The notes under the pieces: generated by a model | What the model was told of the DNA's origin: nothing | What the model saw: the letters and a program-made list of their open reading frames with translations, nothing else | The model's database searches: none | In this document: piece by piece, positions 1 to 6,410 of the stretch | Numbering within the stretch: position 1 is the first letter of the stretch | How the letters are laid out: each line of letters begins with the position of its first letter | Made by a program: the position numbers and the translations under genes | IMG/VR virus record: IMGVR_UViG_3300025585_001486 | Location: 1-46,242 of that record | Direction: 5' to 3' (one strand) | Length of the DNA: 46,242 nucleotides | From: a virus

Positions 1-159
1 AGCGCGTTGCGTCGTATGGCGTGTCGGCTACCCTCCCCCACACACACACAGAACGGGTCGAGGGTGTCTGCCGGATATAACGAAGAAGGCGGGGACACGC
101 CACGGAACTATGCCCCCTGCCGCCGTGGCGGGGCTTTAACGCATCCCTCGACCCCACAA
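1..159. repeat. Terminal direct repeat, left copy
   Basis: These 159 bases recur at 46088-46242. The two copies match except for a CA microsatellite near base 40, which has six CA units here and four in the right copy. Either this is the overlap left when a circular or circularly permuted genome is assembled as a linear contig, or it is a true short terminal repeat of the virion DNA (T7-type phages carry repeats of about this size). The repeat contains the folded element at 55-154 and stops just before the ribosome binding site of the first gene. Confidence 0.93.
55..154 (+). promoter_or_regulatory. Candidate structured 5' leader RNA
   Basis: A 10-bp perfect stem (GGGTCGAGGG at 55-64 with CCCTCGACCC at 145-154) encloses a second stem (GTGTC at 64-68 with GACAC at 94-98, extended inside by GCC/GGC) and an 8-bp perfect hairpin (CGCCACGG at 98-105 with CCGTGGCG at 123-130). 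The hairpin loop holds GCCCCC (112-117), which could pair with GGGGC just downstream as a pseudoknot or a competing terminator-like fold. The outer stem ends six bases before the AAGGAG ribosome binding site of the gene at 171, the position expected of a cis-acting leader. I do not recognise a known class. It could instead be a packaging or end-processing site. A second copy lies at 46138-46237. Confidence 0.5.
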
Positions 160-170
160 GGAGACACGCG

Positions 171-413
171 ATGAGTGATGAACGATGGATCAAGGAGTCA
201 GAAATCTTATCAGGCGATCCAGAGGCCATGCCGAAACGAATCAAAGAGCTTGAGACGCAGCTCGCCACCCTGACCGCCGAGCATAACCGGCTGCGGGAGG
301 CGTTGCAGAGCGTCGAAGCCTTCCTGCTTCACAATAAGGGGGTGTGTTGGAATGGACCTCAAGAACGAGCGTTAGGAGTTATTCGTTACACCTTGCGCGG
401 GGAGGGGGGATGA
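171..413 (+). CDS. Small coiled-coil protein, unknown function
   Basis: An 80-residue protein with an AAGGAG site seven bases before the ATG. Residues ~22-55 (around IKELETQLATLTAEHNRL) form a strong heptad-type amphipathic helix, so it probably oligomerises. I recognise no catalytic motif. It sits directly behind the structured leader in the terminal repeat, and its stop overlaps the next start (ATGA), so it is translationally coupled to two small membrane proteins. It belongs to the right-arm block of small accessory genes that continues across the contig ends. Confidence 0.75.
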   Translation: MSDERWIKESEILSGDPEAMPKRIKELETQLATLTAEHNRLREALQSVEAFLLHNKGVCWNGPQERALGVIRYTLRGEGG

Positions 414-514
414 TGGACATGGCCTTAGCATTTATCGCGGGTGGGCTCTGGTTTATCGGTGGCGCTCTTTGGCGTATTGCAGGGTGCCTTATGGATTGGA
501 GGAGAAATTCATGA
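410..514 (+). CDS. 34-residue membrane peptide
   Basis: A very short gene starting ATGATG behind a GAGGGGGG purine run and overlapping the stop codons on both sides. The product is one hydrophobic helix (about residues 4-26, including ALAFIAGGLWFIGGALW) followed by a basic tail (DWRRNS), so it is a single-pass peptide with a positive C-terminus. Function unknown. The tight coupling to the genes at 171 and 511 is the main reason to accept it. Confidence 0.6.
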   Translation: MMDMALAFIAGGLWFIGGALWRIAGCLMDWRRNS

Positions 515-783
515 CCGACGACACGCTGCGGGAGGAGTCGAAAGTTGCTGAAGTTACCGATAAACCAATAACGGATATACATTGGGCTGAAGGCGTGGGT
601 CAAATCATTATCATTCTCTGCGCGATGTGGATACATCCAGGGCTAGTTTTCGGCCTCATTGGCCTAATAATGATGTGTATAGGCCGTGACATACGGAAAG
701 AGCGCAGGGCCAAGGCCCAGGCCACGGCGCGGGAGGCCGTGCCGGTGTCCGATCGGCCGGCCGGCGGTTCGTCGGCTGTCTAG
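511..783 (+). CDS. Small two-helix membrane protein
   Basis: 90 residues. The start at 511 follows GGAGGAGAAATTC; an in-frame start further upstream lacks such a site. Residues ~1-30 are acidic and soluble, ~35-65 hold one or two membrane segments (GQIIIILCAMWIHPGLVF and GLIGLIMMCIG), then a basic stretch (RDIRKERRAKAQ) and a disordered tail. No family recognised. It is the last gene before the convergent minus-strand operon and may be a membrane-level host modulator, but nothing in the sequence proves this. Confidence 0.72.
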   Translation: MTDDTLREESKVAEVTDKPITDIHWAEGVGQIIIILCAMWIHPGLVFGLIGLIMMCIGRDIRKERRAKAQATAREAVPVSDRPAGGSSAV

Positions 784-841
784 CTTGGCCCGAAATTTTA
801 CAGGCGCTATACGAGAGTTTGGCGAGCGGGGGAGGTGGGAT

Positions 842-874
842 GCCGGCCCGCTCCGGGTGAGGGAGCGAACCGGC
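842..874. terminator. Hairpin between convergent operons
   Basis: GCCGG at 842-846 pairs with CCGGC at 870-874 around an inner CGCTCC/GGAGCG stem. It lies between the plus-strand gene ending at 783 and the minus-strand gene ending at 889, where a shared terminator is expected. There is no long T tract on either strand (only GATTT on the plus side), so it may pause or stabilise RNA instead of terminating alone. Confidence 0.4.
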
Positions 875-888
875 GATTTAAGGGGGAT

Positions 889-2688
889 TTAGTGCGCGGC
901 GCGGATCGTCAGCAAGGCCACACTGACGCCGGTGCCCTGCTCGGCAAAGCTGCCGGCGGGCAAGGGTTCCCACGTGTCGGCAATCGGCTGAAGTTGCGCC
1001 TGTTGGCGCGGGCCATTGGCGCACAGGGCCACGATCTTTCCGCCGGGCTTGAGGAAGTGCCGGGCGTGTAAGATATGCTGAATGTCGGCGCCGTTGGAGA
1101 AGGGCGGATTCATCACAATCCGGTCAAAGTGCTCCAAGTTGCCGTTACAGGCGAGAAAATCCATACAGAAGACGTTGACATCGGGAAAGCGTCGAATCAG
1201 TCCTTCAGCTAAGGTCCGGTTGTATTCGACGGCGACAATCTGCGCCGCGTGGTCCGGCTGCTGGTCGTTGTCGTCCTGCATCTCTGCCAAGAGGTTTCCG
1301 GTGCCCGCGCTCGGCTCTAGGACGCGGTGGTGCGGCTCGATCTCGGCCAGCTCGATCATGCGCGCGGCAATGCCCGGCGGGGTGGGGAAGAGTTGCGGGG
1401 CACTCACGGTCCGCACGCCGGCCTTGAGGCTCTGCTTCATGGCCTGCATATCGGCGGCGAGCGGATCGGGCGCCGGGGTGGATGCCGGCGGGGTCGGGGC
1501 CTCCTCCTCTTCTGGTGGGTTGGTCTTGTCGAACTCCTCCCGGCTCTGCATCCAGTAAAAGCCGCACTTGTCCGCGCTCTCCTGCAATCGTCCGGCGGCG
1601 CGGATCTCTTGAACCTGTGCGGCGCTGAGGATCTTTCCCAGTTTGTCAAAGGGGATGGTCCGCGTAAAATTGGCGCCGCCGTTCCCCCAGTTGTCGAGCA
1701 CGGTCACGGATATTTTGTTGACCTTCTGAATATAACTCCATCCGGCGCCGCGTCCTCCTGGTGAGGCCCAGCATTGACAGGCTCCGCCCTTCTCCGGGCT
1801 GAGTTTGTCCGTCGCTAGTCCGCCCGATTCGGCGAGCATGGCGCGTTCGTAGTCGAGCCGGTGCGCGTAGTGCGCAAGCCAGCGGTCACAGTTGGCAATA
1901 CTGCGCGGGTAGATCCGCTTCGCGTGGTCAATGATCTCGGCCAGGGTACGCGGGGCGTAGAGTGTCGGGTGTCCGTTCTGTAATGCGTCGTAAGCGGTGG
2001 GGTTGCCTGAGAAGTCGGGCCGGTCGCCTTCTTTGCGTGGCAAGGTCAACCAATGCGCGGCGGCAATCGCAAGCGCCTGCTCCTGCGTCAATCCCTCCCG
2101 GCTCCATAAGGCAAGCACGGCCTCGGCGTTCGCTTTCGTCTTCTGCGTCTTCCGCTGGTCCGCTTCAAGACCTTTGATCCGCCGGGCGCGCACGGCGGGC
2201 AGCTCTTTATATTTCGCATGGCGTAGGGCGCCGGCAGCGCGGTCCTTCCAATACTGCGCCGTCTCCCACATCTGCACGGCGCGGCGCATGCCGTTCTCGA
2301 TGCGCTTGGCGTCCCGGCGGGCGTGGCGCTCCGAGTGATGGCCGATCAAGATTGGCTGGCCTAGCGGGATGTTGTCGGCAATGGCGCTCACGGCCTTATG
2401 GGCGCGTTCGGCGTCCCTGGTGCGGTTGTCGTGGTAGCCGTCGAACCGTTCGGCGCGTTCCTCCTGGCGCTCGGCTAATGTCTTGTCCTCGTCTTCGATC
2501 TCGCCGCACAGGTCTATCAACAGGTCCTCCCGGTCGGGCGTCCACATGGGGGCGACAAAGAGGCCTTGCTTCGGGGCCCATTTGAAGCCGGCGGCCTTCA
2601 CGCGGGCATAGGTCGCGGCATCCAGCCGGCTTGAGGGGTACAGGCGAAGCTTGTTGTCGTCGGGGGAATAGGTGGCATAGTCGCTCAT
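889..2688 (-). CDS. DUF3560-type protein with C-terminal N6-adenine methyltransferase domain
   Basis: 599 residues; start at 2688 behind GGAGAGCCGACC. Residues 1-60 contain a small module (GFKW at 34-37) typical of the N-terminus of DUF3560 proteins. Residues ~80-300 are a charged, Arg-rich helical region including a HSERHARRDAKRIENGMRRA segment, the DUF3560 body. The C-terminal ~150 residues form a class I methyltransferase: SAM-binding motif VLEPSAGTGN at 456-465, acidic VAVEYN ~485, and catalytic NPPF at 527-530. NPPF indicates methylation of an exocyclic amino group, most likely adenine N6 in DNA. It is the last and largest gene of the minus-strand operon. The likely role is protection of phage DNA from restriction, or epigenetic control. 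No endonuclease partner is present, so it behaves as an orphan methyltransferase. Confidence 0.85.
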   Translation of the reverse strand: MSDYATYSPDDNKLRLYPSSRLDAATYARVKAAGFKWAPKQGLFVAPMWTPDREDLLIDLCGEIEDEDKTLAERQEERAERFDGYHDNRTRDAERAHKAVSAIADNIPLGQPILIGHHSERHARRDAKRIENGMRRAVQMWETAQYWKDRAAGALRHAKYKELPAVRARRIKGLEADQRKTQKTKANAEAVLALWSREGLTQEQALAIAAAHWLTLPRKEGDRPDFSGNPTAYDALQNGHPTLYAPRTLAEIIDHAKRIYPRSIANCDRWLAHYAHRLDYERAMLAESGGLATDKLSPEKGGACQCWASPGGRGAGWSYIQKVNKISVTVLDNWGNGGANFTRTIPFDKLGKILSAAQVQEIRAAGRLQESADKCGFYWMQSREEFDKTNPPEEEEAPTPPASTPAPDPLAADMQAMKQSLKAGVRTVSAPQLFPTPPGIAARMIELAEIEPHHRVLEPSAGTGNLLAEMQDDNDQQPDHAAQIVAVEYNRTLAEGLIRRFPDVNVFCMDFLACNGNLEHFDRIVMNPPFSNGADIQHILHARHFLKPGGKIVALCANGPRQQAQLQPIADTWEPLPAGSFAEQGTGVSVALLTIRAAH

Positions 2689-2701
2689 GGTCGGCTCTCC
2701 T

Positions 2702-2911
2702 CTAGGCAAAGGTTAAGGCTAATTGGTCGGCGTTCTCGTCGTGCTGGGGTCGGCTCGTCGTCCAGCGTCCCGGCGGCATCGGGCGCGGCGCGCCGGTCGT
2801 CGGATCGGGTTGCCACGCGCCGGCGTGGTTCCGTCCGCCACATTGGCAGCTACAGGGCGAGCCGGGTTGCGCGTTGACACAGCGATAGTCGCAACGTCGG
2901 TGGCGGCTCAT
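2702..2911 (-). CDS. Cysteine-rich small protein
   Basis: 69 residues, start behind AGAGGTGAACCC. Five cysteines cluster near the N-terminus (C7, C11, C20, C22, C24, the last three as CSCQC), suggesting a zinc-bound knuckle. The rest is Pro/Gly/Arg-rich and probably disordered. Its start overlaps the preceding stop (ATGA), and the methyltransferase start follows 13 bases after its stop, so it is part of the same transcript. No family recognised. Confidence 0.65.
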   Translation of the reverse strand: MSRHRRCDYRCVNAQPGSPCSCQCGGRNHAGAWQPDPTTGAPRPMPPGRWTTSRPQHDENADQLALTFA

Positions 2912-3120
2912 GGGTTCACCTCTTCGACTGGGCCGATGAGTGCTCCCACAAATTCAAGCACCTCGTAAACTTCATTGCCATTCTTCCGCGCTTCCTTGAG
3001 GGCTTTGCGTAGAGCCTCCTCCTTGGTGCGGCCTGTTTTTGTGATGCCGTACAAGTGCGGCCTCGTGCAGCATTCCCCGATGAACGAAAACACAAAGTTG
3101 TAAGGTCTTAGCGTGTTCAT
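2908..3120 (-). CDS. Small alpha/beta protein, unknown
   Basis: 70 residues. I chose the start at 3120 (MNTLRPYNF) because a GGGGATGG site lies just upstream; a longer frame to 3210 would overlap the neighbouring gene. The fold looks like beta strand, Cys-Cys turn, basic helix (KEEALRKALKEARKNG), then strand (EVYEVLEFVGALIG), compatible with a compact ferredoxin-like fold. Coupled to both neighbours by four-base overlaps. Function unknown. Confidence 0.68.
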   Translation of the reverse strand: MNTLRPYNFVFSFIGECCTRPHLYGITKTGRTKEEALRKALKEARKNGNEVYEVLEFVGALIGPVEEVNP

Positions 3121-3287
3121 GGTTCCATCCCCCCCTCTATTGCTTTTTCTATCGTGTCCAGTCGAAGCGCAACGTCTGTGAGAAGGTTTAACGCGGGCAT
3201 AATGTCCCACTGCTTCAACAGTTCCTCGGCTTGCTCAATGCGCGTTCTCGCTTTTTGTAGTCGCTCAATCGCTTCGCACTGTTTCAT
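3117..3287 (-). CDS. 56-residue helical protein
   Basis: Start at 3287 follows AGGAGGAGCGACC and overlaps the upstream stop; its own stop overlaps the next start. The product is almost entirely charged helix (for example ERLQKARTRIEQAEELLKQW then DVALRLDTIEKAIEGG), suggesting a helical hairpin or dimeric coiled coil. No family recognised. It fills what would otherwise be a gap in a fully coupled operon. Confidence 0.65.
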   Translation of the reverse strand: MKQCEAIERLQKARTRIEQAEELLKQWDIMPALNLLTDVALRLDTIEKAIEGGMEP

Positions 3288-3484
3288 GGTCGCTCCTCCT
3301 GGTCGGCGCGGATCGGCTCGGCGTCCGCGCGCGTGTCAAAGGGTTCGGGGTCAAGGCACTCGTCGAGGCAACCGACGCCGGTATCGGTCCAGTCGGCGGG
3401 GGGCGGTGCCGGCTGCACACTGGCGAAGATGGCTAGGGTTGCCAGGGTCAAGAGAAACGCTATCAGGGATTCGGTCGGGGTCAT
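3284..3484 (-). CDS. Small exported or membrane-anchored protein
   Basis: 66 residues, start behind AAAGGAGCAGCC. One N-terminal hydrophobic helix (about residues 6-24, LIAFLLTLATLAIFASV) acts as an anchor or uncleaved signal. The remainder is acidic with two cysteines (VGCLDECLDPE) and would sit outside the membrane in the usual orientation. Coupled to both neighbours. An early exported acidic protein could interfere with a host envelope function, but this is speculation. Confidence 0.68.
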   Translation of the reverse strand: MTPTESLIAFLLTLATLAIFASVQPAPPPADWTDTGVGCLDECLDPEPFDTRADAEPIRADQEERP

Positions 3485-3831
3485 GGCTGCTCCTTTCCAC
3501 GGGCCAGGGCCAGGGCGCTATCAACGGCTGAATATAATGGGTCCGTCCTGTTCAGCCCGTTCCGATAGGCGGCGTCTATTGTGCGGGTGTATTCATGGAG
3601 CTTCTCTAGCGCCTTCACCAACTCCTCATGGGCATTGCAGGCGCGGACGATGAAGGCGGCGTTGGCTCTGAACAGTGCCTCTTCCGCCTCCCGCTCTTGA
3701 GGCTTCACCGATTCAGGATCGCGGATTTCTGCAACAAGTTGGTTGTTTGCTCCATAAATGCCGATGCAATCCATTGTCTTGAGATCGTCGGCCACTTCCC
3801 ACGGTCCCGGCGTATGTGTCTGTGTGCTCAT
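3481..3831 (-). CDS. Phage protein of the TPGPW type
   Basis: 116 residues, start behind GCGGAGACC. It has the layout of a small family common in phages: N-terminal HTPGPWEV, a beta-rich middle (IGIYGANNQLVAEIRDPES), then a helix carrying FRANAAFIVRACNAHEELVKAL, which corresponds to the NARLIAAAPDLLEAL signature of relatives. The biochemical role of the family is unknown to me. A second, diverged relative lies at 45182-45553 in the right arm, so the genome carries two. Confidence 0.8.
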   Translation of the reverse strand: MSTQTHTPGPWEVADDLKTMDCIGIYGANNQLVAEIRDPESVKPQEREAEEALFRANAAFIVRACNAHEELVKALEKLHEYTRTIDAAYRNGLNRTDPLYSAVDSALALARGKEQP

Positions 3832-3892
3832 GGTCTCCGCTTTCTGCGCCGTATGAGGCCCGGCGCGGGGCGCTTGGTGGTGGTGTGTGTCG

Positions 3893-4642
3893 TTAGCCGA
3901 TCAAGGCTGACGGTCTGCGGGTCTGTCCAATGCCTCGATTCATGCTCAAGCCTCGGCCGGCTTGTTGTCCGGCGGCGTAGCCGTCGGCGCTCCCGATGCG
4001 GCTGCGGGTGGTGCGATGCGAGAGTCCGCCGGGGTAGAAGTGGGCGAGGGCCTTGTTCAGTTCTTCGCCGGCGGTGCGGATCGCCACGGCGTTTTTACTG
4101 GCGCGGCCTGAGTCGAAGGCGCCGCTGTACGTCGTCGCCTGCTGCGTGTCCTCCCGCTGCTGTGCGGCTAACCGTTGGTGAATGATACTCACGGCGCCTC
4201 GGCAGAAGGACACCATGAACGCCTGCCGGTTGCTCAAGACAGTCCGCGCGGCGTCGATGGCCAGGCGTTCAATCTCGCGCACGAGGATTTCGTTGAGATA
4301 GAGCACGGTTTCCACATTGCTGCGCTTGCCGACGAGGTTCATTTTGGTGGTGTTCGGCAAGGTCACGGCGCTGCACCAGTTATGTTTGGCGATGGTGTAG
4401 AGCAAGCCCCGGCGCCAGGTGACTGTACTGCGATTGGCGCCGGTCAACGTGTGCTCAATCTTGCCGTAGGGGTCGGGCGCGTGCTCCTTCGTCTCTACGT
4501 CGGCTTGACTCAGGTTGTACTCAAAGAGGAGGGTTTGCGCTTTGGCTGCTGCGCTCGCGGCCTCCTCCGGTGAGGCGCCGCGCTCCGTGGTGAGGGCTTG
4601 TAGTTTCTTGATTTTCGAGAGAATGGCGTTCGTGTCGGTCAT
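3893..4642 (-). CDS. DUF2786-domain protein
   Basis: 249 residues. Start at 4642 (MTDTNAIL) behind AAGGAGCCCCGACC; a longer frame upstream has no good site. Residues ~4-45 (ILSKIKKLQALTTERGASPE then AKAQTLLFEYNLSQ) match the DUF2786 helical domain. The middle carries KHNWCSAV and a GKRSNVETVLYLNEIL stretch, and the C-terminus is Gly/Arg-rich (GQQAGRGLSMNRGIG). Such proteins are frequent in phages and mobile elements; their activity is not established. It lies in the minus-strand operon after the small early proteins. Confidence 0.82.
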   Translation of the reverse strand: MTDTNAILSKIKKLQALTTERGASPEEAASAAAKAQTLLFEYNLSQADVETKEHAPDPYGKIEHTLTGANRSTVTWRRGLLYTIAKHNWCSAVTLPNTTKMNLVGKRSNVETVLYLNEILVREIERLAIDAARTVLSNRQAFMVSFCRGAVSIIHQRLAAQQREDTQQATTYSGAFDSGRASKNAVAIRTAGEELNKALAHFYPGGLSHRTTRSRIGSADGYAAGQQAGRGLSMNRGIGQTRRPSALIG

Positions 4643-4670
4643 GGTCGGGGCTCCTTGTGTGTTTGGTCGG

Positions 4671-4850
4671 TTAGTCAATAATCGTGATGCGTTCCGGGTA
4701 TAGCGTGATCGGGTAGCCGATACAGGGGTCATGGAGCCAGCGGCCTAAACACTCCTGACACTCTTCGATCTTTTGGATTCCATCAGGTGAATAGAATCCG
4801 GTCTTGTGGTTCAAGGTCTGGTGTCGCTGATAGGGCGTCATGGTGTCCAT
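4671..4850 (-). CDS. 59-residue protein with Cys triad
   Basis: The start at 4850 follows AGGAGGAACG; a second in-frame ATG at 4841 is possible. The product has a short polar N-terminus, then ECQECLGRWLHDPC, whose three cysteines plus a histidine could bind zinc, and ends in a hydrophobic strand (YPITLYPERITIID). It sits between the genes ending at 4860 and starting at 4642 with normal operon spacing. No family recognised. Confidence 0.66.
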   Translation of the reverse strand: MDTMTPYQRHQTLNHKTGFYSPDGIQKIEECQECLGRWLHDPCIGYPITLYPERITIID

Positions 4851-4859
4851 CGTTCCTCC

Positions 4860-5231
4860 TCACATACTCTGAAAGGTTGACAGGTCCCGGTCGATGCTGC
4901 TGCGGTAGTCGGTCGGCGCGGGCCCGGCCTGCTCGCGGCTCACATAGTCGCCGTCGAGCCGTTGCTGTCCGTAGACGGTGCGCGGATCAATGCGCCGGTT
5001 CCGCCGGGTGAAGTGTCCACAGGAGTGTTGCCAGGCTTGGCGCTCGTTGTTCCATCTGAAGCCGGTCTGCTTCAGCCAGTCGCGGGTGTCGTCGCTCGGC
5101 TTCTCCGGGAACTCGCACCAGACCCACGCACCGACCAATCGGGCGAATGGTGCCACGTCGGGACGCTGGGCGACGGCGTCGGAAACTTCTTCGGTGGTGC
5201 TCAATTTGGGGTATTGGGTGGCGGTGGTCAT
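4860..5231 (-). CDS. Conserved mobile-element protein with GFRW module
   Basis: 123 residues behind AAGGAGCCTGAACC. Residues 35-75 contain AWVWCEFPEKPSDDTRDWLK followed by GFRW (57-60), W67 and a CGH, a compact module I associate with small proteins of plasmids and phages, often near single-strand DNA functions. The same pattern (hydrophobic helix, G-x-x-W, ~6 residues, aromatic) occurs at the start of the methyltransferase (889-2688) and of the SF2 helicase (35623-37272). The C-terminus is polar and disordered. DNA binding is an inference. Confidence 0.75.
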   Translation of the reverse strand: MTTATQYPKLSTTEEVSDAVAQRPDVAPFARLVGAWVWCEFPEKPSDDTRDWLKQTGFRWNNERQAWQHSCGHFTRRNRRIDPRTVYGQQRLDGDYVSREQAGPAPTDYRSSIDRDLSTFQSM

Positions 5232-5248
5232 GGTTCAGGCTCCTTTCT
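5224..5248. repeat. 25-bp duplicated translation-start segment, copy 1
   Basis: An exact 25-bp copy of 5488-5512. On the minus strand it spans the ribosome binding site AAGGAGCCTGAACC, the ATG and the first codons (MTT) of the gene starting at 5231. The second copy does the same for the gene starting at 5495. A perfect repeat at two successive starts, with unrelated proteins beyond it, suggests gene insertion or duplication by recombination at the leader. Confidence 0.85.
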
Positions 5249-5495
5249 CGATCTTTTTGGCTACAATGTCTCTCGCCTCTCGATACACTTCCTCCGGTCC
5301 CCAGGTGTCCCCTACTTCCTCACGGATCTTTTCAATCTCGGCCTCGATCATGCGTTCATAGTCCTGCTCGATGCTCTTGCGTGTCCTTGGGCAATACCGA
5401 TGAATGGAGCCGTTTGGGGAGGATTCCCCGCTCTGTCGTTCTGTGATGGGCCTCCCGCATTTCGCGCACTCGCAGCCGGTGTGGATAGTGGTCAT
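5235..5495 (-). CDS. Small zinc-finger protein
   Basis: 86 residues; start behind the same duplicated leader as the next gene. C10-x2-C13 (ECAKCGRP) and H32-x2-C35 (IHRYC) are spaced like a treble-clef or zinc-ribbon finger. The second half is an acidic amphipathic helix region (EQDYERMIEAEIEKIREEVG). Probably a small nucleic-acid or protein-binding factor. No named family recognised. Confidence 0.72.
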   Translation of the reverse strand: MTTIHTGCECAKCGRPITERQSGESSPNGSIHRYCPRTRKSIEQDYERMIEAEIEKIREEVGDTWGPEEVYREARDIVAKKIEKGA

Positions 5496-5512
5496 GGTTC
5501 AGGCTCCTTTCT
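5488..5512. repeat. 25-bp duplicated translation-start segment, copy 2
   Basis: Exact partner of 5224-5248, covering the ribosome binding site and first codons of the gene starting at 5495. See copy 1. Confidence 0.85.
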
Positions 5513-5664
5513 TAACGGGTGATGAGGTGAAAGAAGAGGCTCCACAAGGCCAGGCTGAGCCCCAGGGCTGCGATCCACACGGCCACAAGGGAAAGGCCGG
5601 TATAGCGGGCTTCGTGGCGGCTGGTGACGTTTCTGACGTTCTGGCGGTAGGTGAGTTGGTACAT
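5512..5664 (-). CDS. Small single-pass membrane protein, first gene of the minus operon
   Basis: 50 residues. I prefer the start at 5664 (MYQLTYRQN) because CAGGAGCCGCGACC lies just upstream; an earlier ATG at 5718 has only a weak site. A basic N-terminal half (residues ~1-22) is followed by one membrane helix (LSLVAVWIAALGLSLALWSLFF). It is the first gene read from the control region, so it is probably expressed early. Function unknown. Confidence 0.65.
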   Translation of the reverse strand: MYQLTYRQNVRNVTSRHEARYTGLSLVAVWIAALGLSLALWSLFFHLITR

Positions 5665-5747
5665 GGTCGCGGCTCCTGGGTTGAGGTGGTTGGCGGTCTC
5701 TGTCGTGTTCGCGCTCATACCTGGATCTGTTTGCAGGTGGCGTGCCA

Positions 5748-5824
5748 GTACGATACGGGTACGATAGGCCTAGAAAGCGGGCCATTCTAGGCGGTTACGT
5801 GATAGTATGATACCGGTATCGTCC
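5748..5824. promoter_or_regulatory. Operator-like cluster before the minus-strand operon
   Basis: GTACGATA occurs twice, at 5748-5755 and 5759-5766, exactly 11 bp apart, placing both on one DNA face. A perfect 12-bp palindrome GATACCGGTATC lies at 5809-5820. The same 8-mer, inverted, recurs at 9541-9548, and related TATCRT sites occur near 34942 and 43227. This block lies 80-160 bp upstream of the first minus-strand gene, where a regulated promoter belongs. The exact -35/-10 boxes are not clear. Confidence 0.5.
5768..5792. promoter_or_regulatory. 8-bp-arm dyad, candidate operator
   Basis: GCCTAGAA at 5768-5775 and TTCTAGGC at 5785-5792 form perfect inverted arms around nine bases, a spacing of about two helical turns overall. 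This is the geometry expected for a dimeric repressor site between the direct repeats and the DnaA boxes. It differs in sequence from the TATCGTAC motif, so a second regulator (phage or host) is possible. Confidence 0.45.
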
Positions 5825-5835
5825 CAATATGCTAC

Positions 5836-6410
5836 TGTGGATAAGTGGGGGTTTCGGCCTAATGCTCGTAAGTGCGCGAATTCATTGCAATGACGCTGTG
5901 GCGTTGTGCGCCTGTGGATAAGCCAATTTTGAGGCGTCCTGGGACGTATCGAAACAGATACGGTTGAGAGGTGGGGCACATTTGCGCCTCACTGTGGCGT
6001 TTTTGTCGTGGTTGAGGTGTGTCGTATTGTCCACAGTGGGGGTTGGTGAGGTGAGTGGGGGTTGGTCGATGAAGAAGAGGAGAGCCGGAGGCATTACTCA
6101 GGGGCCACTCATGCTAAGCTGTTGATATGCTTGAGTTATTAGGCGGTAGACGCTGGGGTGAGTAACTGAGTAAGCATTTTTCACGATTCTCGTTTTTCGA
6201 CCTGGGAGACTTTGAAAGCCTATATATAGGGGATGTAATCAAGCGCCTTCCCTGATTACTTTTTTACTACTCATTACTCATGAAATCACAATCATCACTA
6301 TCCATGCGGCTTTTACTCGTTTTTAGGCTGAGTAAGATGAAAATTCCTCTTCTTCAACTGTAGGGATTACGCGGGGTTACGCTGAGTAATGGGGAATAAG
6401 TCATTACTCA
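5836..6410. other. Putative replication origin / control region
   Basis: Between the divergent operons, 5665-6547 holds no convincing gene. Two perfect DnaA boxes (TGTGGATAA at 5836-5844 and 5913-5921) and one near-perfect (TTGTCCACA at 6027-6035) are followed by an AT-rich stretch and an array of TGAGTAA heptamers. DnaA boxes beside an AT-rich segment and short iterated sites is the standard layout of a bacterial-type origin. The absence of a phage DNA polymerase fits use of host replication proteins. Transcription in both directions probably also starts here. Confidence 0.6.
6093..6410. repeat. TGAGTAA heptamer array (seven exact copies)
   Basis: TGAGTAA or its complement TTACTCA occurs at 6094-6100, 6159-6165, 6167-6173, 6274-6280, 6329-6335, 6383-6389 and 6404-6410. 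Single-mismatch copies lie at 6267-6273 (directly abutting the next) and 6313-6319. Chance expectation in 320 bp is well below one. Orientation varies, and flanks often extend to ATGAGTAATG. These look like iterons for an initiator or a multi-site operator. Confidence 0.75.

Noticed and set aside
55-154. Twister-like ribozyme reading of the leader element
   Set aside because: A few short strings (such as CCGGATATAA and TTTAACGC) recall twister motifs, but the required order and loop sequences are not present.
5770-6094. Minus-strand open frames in the control region
   Set aside because: They run through the DnaA boxes and dyads, have no ribosome binding sites and encode compositionally odd peptides.
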